Part shown: positions 24,601 to 35,447 of the stretch, piece by piece
How positions within the stretch are numbered: the first letter of the stretch is position 1
Layout of the letters: each line of letters begins with the position of its first letter
Assembly (NCBI RefSeq): GCF_000003855.2
Contig: NW_003101667.1
Coordinates: 1,307,860-1,371,859, forward strand
From: Blastomyces gilchristii SLH14081
Taxonomy: Eukaryota > Ascomycota > Eurotiomycetes > Onygenales > Ajellomycetaceae
Direction: 5' to 3'
Length of the DNA stretch: 64,000 nt
The notes under the pieces: generated by a model
Databases searched by the model: none
Seen by the model: the letters and a program-made list of their open reading frames with translations, nothing else
Told to the model about the DNA's origin: nothing
Position numbers and translations under genes: made by a program

Positions 24601-26310
24601 CGTAGGACCCAAATTCGAAGAAATTCAAAGAATTATCTCCTTCTCCCCACGTGACACCTTGAACGATTCCAGACACAAGGCACATGAGGAACAGAATGAT
24701 GAAATTGTAGATGACGTTCCAGTTCAAATCTCTGGCAAGCTTTGCTCGCTTTGTTGGTGTAGCGCCTGAATTAAGCATGATCTTTGTTTGAAGGCCGGTA
24801 TAAATCACCATTCCCAAAACCCACTCAGTATTCTGTATGCTACAGCCACGGAGTAGTATATTGTTAATGGTAATTGGCTCCACCATTTCTCTCCCAGGTC
24901 CATCCGGGGAATTCGCGTCATGTTGCTTCCATTTAATCGCTCCATTGTACTCGTACAGATTTGGATGCGGAGCTTCACTCTCGATCATGAATTCTGCCTT
25001 CTCGCAGTCCCTGGCATGCTTTACGTCGCGAGTGCAATGAAGCGCTTGTCGTACCTTCAAATTTGTTTCTCCATCGAGATTCTTCGTTTCAACGTAGCAA
25101 GCCCCGTCTGGGTCAGATGTGGACAAGACAACAACATCCGCAGGAATGGGCTCTTCGTTGTAAATTCGCACGAAATCGCCCACCTGCACGTTTTTCCAGT
25201 AGTCACGCTTGAACCTTGCGGTCTGAGGGGTTTGTTTCGACTTATTTAACACACTCCCGTAGTCGCGACGCGCATGCGGACGGTCTGATGTCTGGTAAGG
25301 ATCGGGAGATAGGTAGTTAGTTGAAGATGTTTGTCCGTCCATCTGCGGGTTGCGTTGGTCAAGTTTAGGTGATGGGACAGGTGTCATTTGTATGGCACCA
25401 CCGTTCTCCTGGGAATCGCGATTATTGAACTGGAACGACTGTCTGAATGAATACGTCGAGTTTCTGTGTGTGCGTCTGGTATCTATAGACGGTCGTTCTC
25501 CGGCGAGGATATCGTCATCGGAAGCCGTTGCCTGTCCCCCTTTTTTCAGAGAATTTATTAACCTCCAAAACTTCACCACAACTCTGGTGGTTGCTTTCTT
25601 GGTCCTCCGCCATAACGAAACATTATCTTCAACTGAATTAACATTGTCCCATTCAACCAATCGATGAATTGGGGAATTGTTTAGCTCATTATCAAGCACG
25701 GTTCGTCTCCAGTCTTCAATCGCATCTTTAATGGCAGTAACTGTTAAAATGGAGATTAGGGGGACTGAGCTCAGCCCAGGGTTGGTGGCGCCGAAAATTG
25801 GAAAAATCTGTATTTTTAATTCACGACAGATTAGCCAAATTTAACATACTACGGACAATACGGGATGGCAAGCAAACTTACAGATAGAATAATAGTGAAC
25901 AAAAAGTAAATATTTGCAATATTATGAAACTGGAACCACAAATTTTTCGGAACAAAACTTAACGGGGTATATTTTGCCGTTCTTATCTTATTCCTCGCAT
26001 AATTGGCCATGAGGCGACCGTCCTCGTCCTTCACATCATCAGAAAGTGGCACGTTGCAAAATATCCTTCGAAGATTCAAATTATCAACGGAGCCTTCGTC
26101 GATGGTCGACCCCTCGCCATTTGGCAAGGAGCTAGCAGTCGATTTCCGTTTTTCGTCCTTGGAACTGACGCGACGGTGCAGTCTATCCATTATAGACCGT
26201 CTTTTTCGCGATCCGCCGGCACCCGCATGGCGTTGGGTGGCCCATCGCATCCTTCTAACGGGCTTCGAGATGGTGGCCTCATCCTCCGCGCCAAATTGTA
26301 CCTCGGCCAT
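21656..26310 (-). CDS. DNF1: P4-ATPase phospholipid flippase, Dnf1/DnfA type
   Basis: Four exons: 26310-25882, 25807-22847, 22775-22546 and 22481-21656, about 1481 residues (yeast Dnf1 has 1571). It moves phospholipids from the outer to the inner leaflet of plasma and endosomal membranes. P4 features in order: long cytosolic N-terminus, first membrane pair (FHNIANIYFLFTIILS...), LDGETNLK actuator motif, PISLYISLE in transmembrane segment 4, phosphorylation Asp near residue 622 in SDKTGTLTQN, LWVLTGDKVETAINIGFSC, and GDGANDVAMIQEADVGVGI, followed by the C-terminal membrane helices and a polar tail. The sequence after the first helices (IFPIFGATNPGLSSVP) resembles the Dnf1/2 branch rather than Drs2. 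All three introns (64-74 bp) preserve frame. Start at 26310 gives MAEVQFGAEDE; an upstream untranslated exon cannot be excluded. Confidence 0.93.
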
Positions 26311-28672
26311 TCCGGGCTTTTTAATACTACCTATAACATAAAACCAGAGAGGGAATCGGGTCAGGAGGATATTCCGCACATTTGCAATTGTTTAAGCAGC
26401 CGAGAAAGCTCAAGGAGTGTTCGGATGTGTCGGATTAAAACACCTCAGGGGCGGTCGAGAACAGCGAAAAACGACCAAAGAAGAACGAGACGGTGAAATT
26501 AAGAATATATGTGATTGAGACCTGACGACTCGACGACTCGATATAAAAGAATGGATCCGTGCTATGTAAAATGGAGGCGCTGGGCGTATTGGTAAGCCCA
26601 GACAGTGGGTTCGAGGGAGGATAGATAGTAGAGAAGACGATTGGGGTAGTTATTAATGGAAAGAGTGAATTGGTCAGCAAATCGGGGATGAAACTGACGA
26701 CGTAATTGCCATGAGGCAGCCGACTACACCACAGAAAAGAGTAGAAAGAAGGCGTGATGTAAGGGATCTGGAGCCGTGAATGGTGAACCAGTATAGGACA
26801 CCGTGAACAGAAGACGGGGAGGGGAGTCCGTGTTGAAGTTCGTCTGGGTAGGGTAGTAAGTAAGTAGTGGTAGTGGTAGTGGTAAGTGGTAAGTGGTAGT
26901 CGCTGAGGTGGAAGGAAGGAAAAGCACAGCCAGGATTAGAATGATGCCTTGCGTGCCTGGTACGGTACAGTACAACAGTACAAAACCGTATGTATGGTAA
27001 ATACGAGTCATCAGTCATCAGTCATCGGACGCTGGCTTAGTTAACCCGGGCCGGAACTCTTAAGTAGCTTTCTTTTTTCACCCCCATCGTCATCCATGGG
27101 CCAAACCGGTGAACTCCTGCACGGCGGGCCCTCGGAACTGGAGGGGGGGATCTCAGCCACTTCGCCTCCACTCTCTACAGTTCTGTGGTTCGATCGCCTT
27201 ATATTTTTGGTTGCTCATCGGACATATCTAGGAAGAACCGAAACCGCGAGGTTAAGCCCATCATCATAATAATAATAATAGGGGAACGGATCGGCCGCGA
27301 AAAGTTCTACCCCGTCCTCAGGGATCAAACATGGCTGATTGTTATTTTACGCTGTAGTTACGGAGTACGGAGTATTATAATCAGAACGAGGGTTCTCTGC
27401 TGGCGCGTCTCTGACTCTCTGCTGGCTTGCCCCTTTAACGTTTTAGCAGCCCGCTAGCAATCCGTGTTAGCGGCACCAACCCCAGGTCGGCTCCTTCATG
27501 ACAGACAAAATACATCACCGCAAGCTCCTATAATATTATTTCATATATCTTTGTTCGTCAATAATATATAATTTTTATAATCATAAACACCTGCCTATTC
27601 GCGTCGGGCAGATACAGACGGTTCTCAGATGCTTGGAATAGTATCGCATCGTGCTACCGGTTAGGCCATGCTGTGTTGATACCGCAATTTTACACCAAGG
27701 AGTGTCCTCGATACCATCGCAATTTACTTTTGTGGCTGAGGTCCAGCCCAGGTTCCATGCCCAGCCCAGGTGAAAGGAGTTTCTGGTCTTGTGGTGACTT
27801 GCCTGGGGATCTCGTGGAGACGTCGGAAGGCGGATCATCTCCAAAGAGCGGCTGCAAGAGTTATGAACAGACTGGCAACAACCATGGATGTAACCTTGAG
27901 TGCTGAACGTCGTCGCCAGAGGTGGAGTCCGGGTCGGGGACATGGCCGGTGAATCCACACTGGCGATCAGGATCCCAATTTATCCGACAGCTGCCCAGCA
28001 CTCGAGAACTTAGCGCCCGCAACGGTGAAAATGAAGAATCCATACAGAGTACATGAGAAAGCGATTAATCCAGATAACTAAACTATTCCTTCACTGCAAA
28101 ATCGCCTTGATCTCAGCTGATGGGGATTACATGCATGGATGCAGGGAAAGTAATACATTGGAAAAGAAAATGTCCTTTCTCAACCGTGGAACCTACTAGA
28201 TTGCCAGCATGTTGTTGACAAATGCTGTGGCTTCATATGAATGAGAGTCTGCTTCGCCCTGCAGCAGAACTCCGTACGAAGCTTTATTAACTACGGAGTA
28301 CTAATCATGCCTTTGCGCACCCACACCTGATGTTGGGTTGTGCCACACTGTAATGATAAAAACAGTGTAGTGATAAAAATGAAAGTATGTATCTGTTTTT
28401 CAGATTTGAGAAAATGAGATATTCGTATGAAAAAAATATTATATTCATTATATTATTTGAGTAGTTCTAATCTTTTAAATTTCAATTTCATGCTCATATC
28501 TAAGATGTTGATGAAGATATTAAAGAAAATGATGTTTGTATAACTATGTGATTCTCATATAGAAGATACGTACTTTTCATTTTTATTGTTATGCAAAGGC
28601 CATTGATTGATTGGAACCTTGGAGACATGAGAGTCACGTGGTATAAATTACAACCTTGGAACCTTCAGCAGA
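26311..28672. other. Intergenic region upstream of the flippase gene
   Basis: About 2.4 kb without a convincing gene. It contains the presumed flippase promoter and long 5' leader, a GGTAGT-like microsatellite (about 26845-26905), an ATAATAATA run (27264-27281), the duplicated motif TACGGAGTACGGAGTA near 27359-27374, and a more GC-rich block at 27590-27960 that has open frames on both strands but no family I recognise. The last part (28370-28560) is AT-rich. The GC-rich block may be a decayed gene or repeat fragment. Confidence 0.4.
26845..26905. repeat. GGTAGT/GTAAGT-type microsatellite
   Basis: Imperfect tandem copies of GTAGTG, GTAAGT and GGTAGT lie in the presumed 5' leader of the flippase gene. 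On the flippase strand this is an ACCACT-rich, C/A-rich tract. Confidence 0.75.
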
Positions 28673-29627
28673 TCATTTTCTGATACTCACAACCTAGAAT
28701 TTGCCCAAACAGAACCCCGCCAACATGTAGACGTTGCAATCCACTGTGGCGATCTCACAGAGGGGTCTACATTAGAGGAGTTCCACCTTACCATAAAGCT
28801 CCTAACAAATCTCAACGCACCCCTCAAGCTTGTCATCGCAGGAAACCATGACTACACTCTGGATATTCCTTTCTGAGTTGGACAACAGGCCAAGTATCTT
28901 GACCCAGCACGAATTAAGAGAGCCTACGGCGACTTTGGAGAGGCGAGGCAGCTCTTCGGCAATGATACTGCCAGATCCGCCGGCATCGTATTTCTCGAGG
29001 AGGGAACCCACCATTTTACCTTAAAAGAATGGCGCATCGTTGACTGTCTATGCTAGCCCTATAACACCCTCATGTGGAGGCTGGGCGTTTCAATACCATA
29101 CCAGGCTGGGATATACATTTGAAATCGACAACGGCGTCGACTTGGTCATGACCCATGGCCCACCAAAAGGTATCCTGGATCGCACACTGTCAGGCGCCAG
29201 GGCGGGTAGCACACATGTCTTCGAAGCCGTTTCCCGCGCTCGACCACGGTTACACTGTTTCGGGCACATTCATGAAGCCTGGGGTGCGAAGCTCGTTACA
29301 TGGCCACCGGTAGATTAGATGACTGCACCCCCTTCATATTTAGCTGATGTCGGTGAAGAGCGTTTAGTTTTGGTGGTAGATCTATCGACATTAAGAGGTG
29401 GATTGAGATCGGAACCTGGTGGGCCTGAAAGTTTAGAGGGGAGTGGGGATAAGTCGGGGAAGTGTGCTAAGACGTGCTACGCAACCAGTCATTGTTCTGG
29501 AGATGCCTATCCTATTGCAGCGGGCTCGCAAACGCTCTTTGTAAATGCATCCATTAAAGGTGTGGATGAGGATTATCCGTCGCACCTGGCATGGCTGGTT
29601 GACATTGACCTTCCAAGGGCGAGCTAA
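28673..29627 (+). pseudogene. Broken calcineurin-like metallophosphoesterase gene
   Basis: Conceptual translation gives metallophosphoesterase motifs in order: SDTHN (28679 onward), HCGDLTEG, AGNHDYTLD, a middle segment YGDFGEARQLF, then VMTHGPPKGILDRTLSG, FGHIHEAWGAK and a C-terminal QTLFVNASIKG...WLVDIDLPRA. The signature metal ligands (Asp/His, GD, GNHD, GH.H) are present. Three lesions break it: a TGA at 28874-28876 after LDIPF, a one-base shift near 29024-29030, and a TAG at 29316-29318. No splice sites explain these breaks, since the lesions lack paired GT and AG sites at a usable distance. No start codon is evident upstream of SDTHN. The family is widespread in fungi as a small cytosolic phosphoesterase. 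Sequencing error could explain one break but hardly three. Confidence 0.8.
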
Positions 29628-30810
29628 GATATTTTCCAACGAGCTCTCCTGAAGCATCATCAGAATCTGATATAGCGCCTGCATTCACTTGTGCGCTCTC
29701 GCAACAAATGGAATGGCCCATACATTGAGCTAACTATTTGTGGTGAATTTCTGAAAATGGCGATGATCCTGCTTGAGGAAATCTCCTACCTCCAAACTTG
29801 CCACCTGTCTGATGTACTCGGAGACAACCCCAAGCAACTTCCGTTGAAAAGTCAAAATGTATTGATCACTTCCTGGCCCGTAACCGGGGAAAGAGGGCCA
29901 CCAGCACTACAACGATAAATGAAAATGAAGAGAGAAATAACAATAGGGATTGTCTACGATTCCAAGATTCTAATGATGATCTAGATCCATGGATGCTTGG
30001 GAGTGCGCTGTTTCAAGGTCACATAGTACACAGCTGTACAAGTCACTATTTCCATATCTCGAGGCACATTCACACTATTATTAACGTTACGAAACATGAA
30101 AGCATGGTGTAACTAGCTCCAAAAATAAAAGCAAAAGGAAAGTTCAGAACTTGTGGAATATTTTTCTATTTTCTCGAGCTCGTCGGGCCAAGCATATCAG
30201 AGATATTCAGATTAGCAATCTTCATGTCGCCGGTAACCAGTCAAAGCCAGCAGATTAAATACAGGTAGGTAGGTACATGGTCTCAACACCAGCATCCAGC
30301 ACTCTTTGCGAGATCAATCGTCAGCAACGCGCCGCCAGTAATCGAATAATACACTTCTAAACTCTAATACAGGTGTTGCCTGTTTACCATGTAGCCATCT
30401 GATTTTATTATCAGGTCCCGAAATCTCTAAGAAAAGCCGAAAATAAAAGGTGTCGTACAGGTCTATACAGCTCTCCGATCAATATAAAAATAACTCTCCC
30501 CTCCATCATCGTCGTCATGACGCACCGTGCTTGTTTCAGCCATTTCCAACCGCAGATACACAGGCGGATGTGAAAGGCCTCGATCTAGCCAACCAAGAGC
30601 GTTATTTAACTCAACAACGCAATCCGAACATTATTGATCTGCATCGAATGTCTCGTACTCGGATCTCTGCTTCAATCCATTGTCGGGATGAATATTCCAA
30701 TTAACACCACGTGATCTCGCGACCTGGACGTACTTCGTCTGGCGCGTCTGACCGATGACAGACCGCCACAACAGCATCATGATCTCCACCGGCCAGCTTG
30801 TCGCCAAACG
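29628..30810. other. Intergenic region
   Basis: About 1.2 kb with no recognised gene. Short frames at 29691-29918 and 30450-30704 (both +) have no family likeness. The right part should contain the promoter of the seven-exon gene that starts at 30811. Confidence 0.4.
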
Positions 30811-33294
30811 ATGTCAACCAGCCACAACACCCCCAGAAGGCATCCGGGTAGTTCCGTTTCCAGACAGAGTCCTTGTCCCCAAATAGGGACTCCAAGTGGC
30901 GGATTAGAAGACGATAACGCATCTGCGGCTTCAACCTCTCCGCTATCATCCCCGCCCGCATCTGCGTTGTCAACTCCCGCCTTTCGCTCTCCCATTCCCT
31001 TCAGACGAGGGGGATCGCAGATAAAGGATGCGTCAGACTTCTCCTCAATCTCTCAACAAGCCGGCGATGATACATTTTCCGACAGGACCCTGCCACATAA
31101 CCAAACATCCGAACCTCGGGATGGCCAACATCGGTTAACGCACTCATTCAACGCCAGCTTCGGTTCCTCATCCCAGCGCATTGTAAGAGATGGCGAGGTG
31201 ATTGTCACGAATTCCGACGGGGATACAGAATCACTCTCAGATCTAGAAACGGCGGATGATCTATTGGCCCAATTTCTAAAGAGACCGATCTTAGCGTCCT
31301 CCCCCGACATTTCGTCCCATTCTCACAAGCCTGGGAGGGACACTTCTGGCGTCAGGGTGGCAAGCAGACGTCAGCAATACCCCTCAGGCCGTAGCTCTGC
31401 GAAGCTCAATGGCCGTGATGATTTGCCGAAGTATCAATTTTCCTTGGACACGCTTGTCGCAGACGCTGCCAATGATAAGGCAACCGAAGCCAAGGTTGCG
31501 AAAATAAAGCAGAGCCTACGCCCTAAAGTCAAACCTGAAAAGCCCCGGGGAGTCCTACGTCATGACCTACTAGCCGCGGCCGTCGAGGACGAGACGGATA
31601 CAAAAGGGATCCAGCGACTCAAAGATGCAGTTGAGCGGACGGAAACATTTGCGACGGGAAGAAGCTGGTTGTTCTTCGATGAAACACTGCCAGAGGTACC
31701 ACGACTGAAGTTTCCTTCGGGGTGGATACATCCTGGGTTGTGGGAAGTTAGTCTAAAAGGTTAGAACTTTTTTTCTTGTTACAAATTTGGCGAGCATTTT
31801 TATTAATTCTCATTCTAGATACTAGCAGGCGTGGCCCAGCATTCTACTCTGGAATTGTAGCGAATAGGTTTTCCAGCAAGCCCCTGCCCAATGAGATCTT
31901 GTTATGGTTGATGCAAACCAGTTCGTTTATCCCATTCTATCATTGTAATAGGTTTGTTTGTATATTAACAGGTTTTCACCAGTTCCCCTGGAGAAGGACG
32001 GTTACATGCGATCAGCAAATGTCACAGTATTGCAGGCATGCCTCATACAATCCTCAATACGTGAAAGAAATACCGCTGACCATTCTAGGAATTATCCTCG
32101 GCGCGCATATCATCCCTAATAACCCCAAGCGATATTGATCAGCTTTTCCAGAGGCTCGGAGCAAGACCAGCTGCGTTAGCTGTTTCTACTAGTCTACAAC
32201 CCGATTACCATATCTCCGATGGTAAGTCGTTGATGCTTTTGTTACAATGCGCTCTCGTAGTTAATGCTTGTACTAGAATATTGGAATCGGGATAATCGAA
32301 ACCTCTTATCGGTATTAGAGCTCATACGCGTACTATCAGAAAAGTAAGTAGCGCGATGGTCCCGCATAGCGGTGATGATAGCCATCTAATTACTTTAAAT
32401 CAGGTTCAACGACGACACTCTTCAACATACCCTTAAAATAATCCTCCGACTTGCCATAGACGAGGCAGCCATGACCGATTGCCTCGTCTGCGTTGAAGTA
32501 CAGAATTTCATAGTAGCCCTCTTGGAAAATCCGATTGCAATACCAGATCCAGCAGTAAGTGTTATGCATATAGCTAGCTCACTACCCCTCGTGCAACAAA
32601 ACCGAAAACTTACCAAAACATACCCTCTCAGCTCCATAATCTCTCCCTGCATCTCTTCAACACTATAAATGACATCGAACTCCAAAACCAACTCCTGAAG
32701 CACATCCTCCCCACAAGCCCTCGTCTCGCCCTCTTCCGCTGTCGCCTCGCCTGGGCGTGGTTCTATCGCGACCCTTCCTTCCTCAACAGGCCGAAAACCC
32801 AGCTCTTCGATCTCCCCGGTCTCACCAAACATCTCAAAAATGACCCACGCTTCGACACAAACATACGCTCCAGCGGGTCCAACGACAGGTTCAACTTTTG
32901 GGAGCTACACGCACTGGTTTCCATCCTAGATATCGCCATCGATTCCGGCACAGCCAGACCATCATTTGTGAATAAAGACGGCCAAGTAGACAGGCGGAGC
33001 GAGCATCAATTCAACGCCGCCGTAGACGACCTGGCGGATTGTATCAAGGCAATGTTTTCGGCAATTAGGGATTCGGGGGCGTCGCACCTCCGGAGATCGG
33101 AGACGAGGGAGCGGTTGCAGGCGTTGTACTATCGACTTGAGTATGGGGTGCGGACGAGGCTGAGGCCGGCGAAGCAGTGGTATGTGAGGACAGAAGGGCA
33201 GAAGAAGGAAGCAGAGAAACATCCGGTGAAAGTGAATGAGTTGTTCGCCGCACAGTGGGGTGCTGGGAAAGGCCGCGCGAACGGTTTACAGTAA
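30811..33294 (+). CDS. Conserved fungal protein of unknown function, seven exons
   Basis: Exons 30811-31759, 31819-31920, 31983-32026, 32089-32221, 32277-32343, 32404-32554 and 32632-33294 give about 702 residues. All six introns are 55-77 bp and preserve frame. The N-terminal third is disordered (Ser/Pro/Arg-rich, with an acidic block DSDGDTESLSDLETADD near 130). A conserved-looking core starts with YQFSLDTLVADA and WLFFDETLPEVPRLKFPSGW, followed by mainly helical sequence (LPNEILLWLMQT, ITPSDIDQLFQRLGARP, HTLKIILRLAIDEAA, RHLRRSE-like region near the end). It resembles helical-repeat scaffolds seen in chromosome or DNA-repair factors, but I cannot name the family and give no function. Exons 3 and 4 are the least certain: the intron at 31921 uses GTTCGT and the one at 32027 uses GTATTG with a clear GCTGAC branch site. 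Confidence 0.75.
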
Positions 33295-33990
33295 AGATAA
33301 AATCAAAAACGTACGAAGGTATCGTTGGTTGATTTATTTAATGATTGTGATACTTCCAGTGAGGTAACTATATATTAATTTTACTTGGTAATGCAATAAG
33401 ATCTAGTATTAGGTATGGAATGGAAATGGATGAAGCCGTGGGATGGACCCGTTCAGAGGACGGGTATCTATACTTCTACTATTACTAAAAAAATTGTCTT
33501 CCCCCTGCAAGAAATCATCATGAAAGACCTGATGAATGGTTGTAGAACAACAAGATCAAACATCCAAGTACAGATATGCACACGTAAAACAAACCATGAC
33601 AGCGCGTCCCGGCTTCGCGGAGGGCGGAAAAAGCGCCTCCTCGACCTGATCTAAATAACCCACTACAAATATACGTATATATTGATAACAAAAAACTAGG
33701 ACAGAAATTCAATGACGCCATCGCCATAGAAGACGATATTAGTAAAACAGAAGAGCGATAGCCGAGCCAAGAAAGACGTCGAAAGCTCGTGCGACAACGA
33801 CACCGTCCGTACACTAGTTCGAAACGCAAGCTGTATCGATGAATGCATGCATAAAACCAGTGGCTAGAAGGAACGAACCCCGTCAAGGACACACAGGAAT
33901 ACGACAAGGAAAAAAGGAGAGAGAAAACAAAAGAAAACAAAAGGTATTTAAACATGACAAAAGCCAAACAAAAAAAGAGCTGTAGGCCGT
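33295..33990. other. Convergent 3' region
   Basis: This stretch lies between two converging genes and presumably contains both 3' untranslated regions. It includes AT-rich sequence and an A/G-rich patch at 33905-33945. No gene is recognised. Confidence 0.45.
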
Positions 33991-34915
33991 CTAATCATAG
34001 AACTTGCGGTTCTTGTTCTTGCCGAATAGTGTTTCTCGCACAGCGGGAAGGGCATCGATTTCAAGTAACCGCAGCCTTTCTTCGAAGGTGTTGTTGATGT
34101 CGATTTTTCCCGCGGTGCCGATGATGAAGACGCCTCCGGCCCTGGAAAAATTGGAGAAAGGGAGTTAGCAAAAATGATGTAAGACAGTGGGAAAGTGCTC
34201 CGCGAAAGAATAAGAAAAAAATCCCCGATTATCAGCAACAACGAAAGGCAATGGGGAAAAACCTACGATTCTTCGGGCAGGGGATCGTTTTCCAGAATGT
34301 CAACCGCAACATCCTTTCCAGCTTTCTCCTTAAACTCATTCCTGGCATCCTCAATCGACTTCTTAACAATATCATAATCCTTCTTCCGCGCCCTCACCTC
34401 CACCTTCCTCTCATTCAAGGCATATAATCCTTCCAACACTAGACCCTTCAACGTAGCCCGATACCCATCCACATCCCCACCTTTCCCCTTCTTGGACCCC
34501 TTCGCGTCCGTAGCCGCATCTGCCAATTGCTCCCTGGCCTTGTCAAACAGCTCATCCAGCAATTCCTGGCGGGCTGTAAGGAGGCGTAGACGAGTTTTGT
34601 TGGCGAGGGTGGAGCGGGTGATTTGTTGGGACATAGCAGCCTGTTTGAACTTCTTTTCATAGAGCAGGTCGATGGCTGCGGTCTCTTGGCGGACGAGTTT
34701 TGATTTCTCGATGGCAAATTCCTCGTCGGCTTTGAGTTGGATTTCGCGGGCTTTTTCGAGCGCTTCTTGCCGGATGAAGGCGGTCATTTTGCGGAGTTCG
34801 CCCGCGACCTGGCCGTTGGGGGGGAGTCATGGTTAGCTAGGCGTGAAGCTTTCTCTGCTTTACCTTAGCCGGGAAGACCTACCTGATCGTCTGAGAGAGC
34901 ATGGCTTTGTGACAT
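33991..34915 (-). CDS. VMA4: V-type proton ATPase subunit E
   Basis: Three exons: 34915-34883, 34808-34267 and 34141-33991, about 241 residues, matching the usual 225-235 of the family. Subunit E forms the peripheral stalk (with G) linking the V1 sector to V0 of the vacuolar proton pump. The N-terminal half is a long charged helix (MTAFIRQEALEKAREIQLKA) followed by a helical middle (LARE-type basic heptads) and the C-terminal globular part with GTAGKIDINNTFEERL and the terminal KNRKFYD. Exon 1 encodes MSQSHALSDDQ. The last intron splits a Ser codon in DPLPEES-AGG. A Gly/Lys-rich insert (KGSKKGKGGD) sits in the middle. The gene is divergent from the NIPA-like transporter, with 532 bp between the start codons. 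Confidence 0.95.
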
Positions 34916-35447
34916 TTTGGCGGAGGGACCGGGGGAGGGGGTGTGTGAAGCTAGTAGTATGGGGCGATTGGGGGGGGTACGTGATAGATGTATGAGGTAG
35001 CTACGTCGCAACAGGTAACGGTATGTTATTCAAGGATTTCTAGTAGAAGAAGTCGAAGCGTATTCTCAGCAGCAACAAGCAGAGGCAATAAATAAAGGAG
35101 AGTGTAGAGTTATCTAGCTGTAGCTGTAGCTGTAAACGTTGTGTTTAGTCTGCAATCTCCATCTATGAGGTTTTGGTGATTGTGATGTTGCTGCGGCTCC
35201 TGATCATCTGCCCCAGTCCAGGCTAGCGTTGTTCCTGGCCAAGCAAGCATCCATCAACGGCTCTTAGACATACATACGAGACATCCTCATCTCATCCACA
35301 TCTGCATCTACGAGCTTGTTTGTGCTCCATAAATACCTTTCATCCAATGCTAGTAATGTTCTTCCCCTACACATAGCATTTGTTAGTCGATGCCCCCTCC
35401 AACTGCCAACCTGTCTTGTTCTCGCCGATGCATGAGGATACCACGAG
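34916..35447. promoter_or_regulatory. Divergent promoter region, VMA4 and NIPA-like gene
   Basis: The 532 bp between two divergent start codons must hold both promoters and leaders. A short CTGTAG repeat (TAGCTGTAGCTGTAGCTGTA) lies at about 35111-35132. No specific binding site is claimed. Confidence 0.5.

Noticed and set aside
31819..32140. Apparent frameshifts in the middle of the 702-residue gene
   Set aside because: Two extra short introns (31921-31982 and 32027-32088) and a phase-1 junction at 31759/31819 restore a continuous frame, so it was not called a pseudogene.
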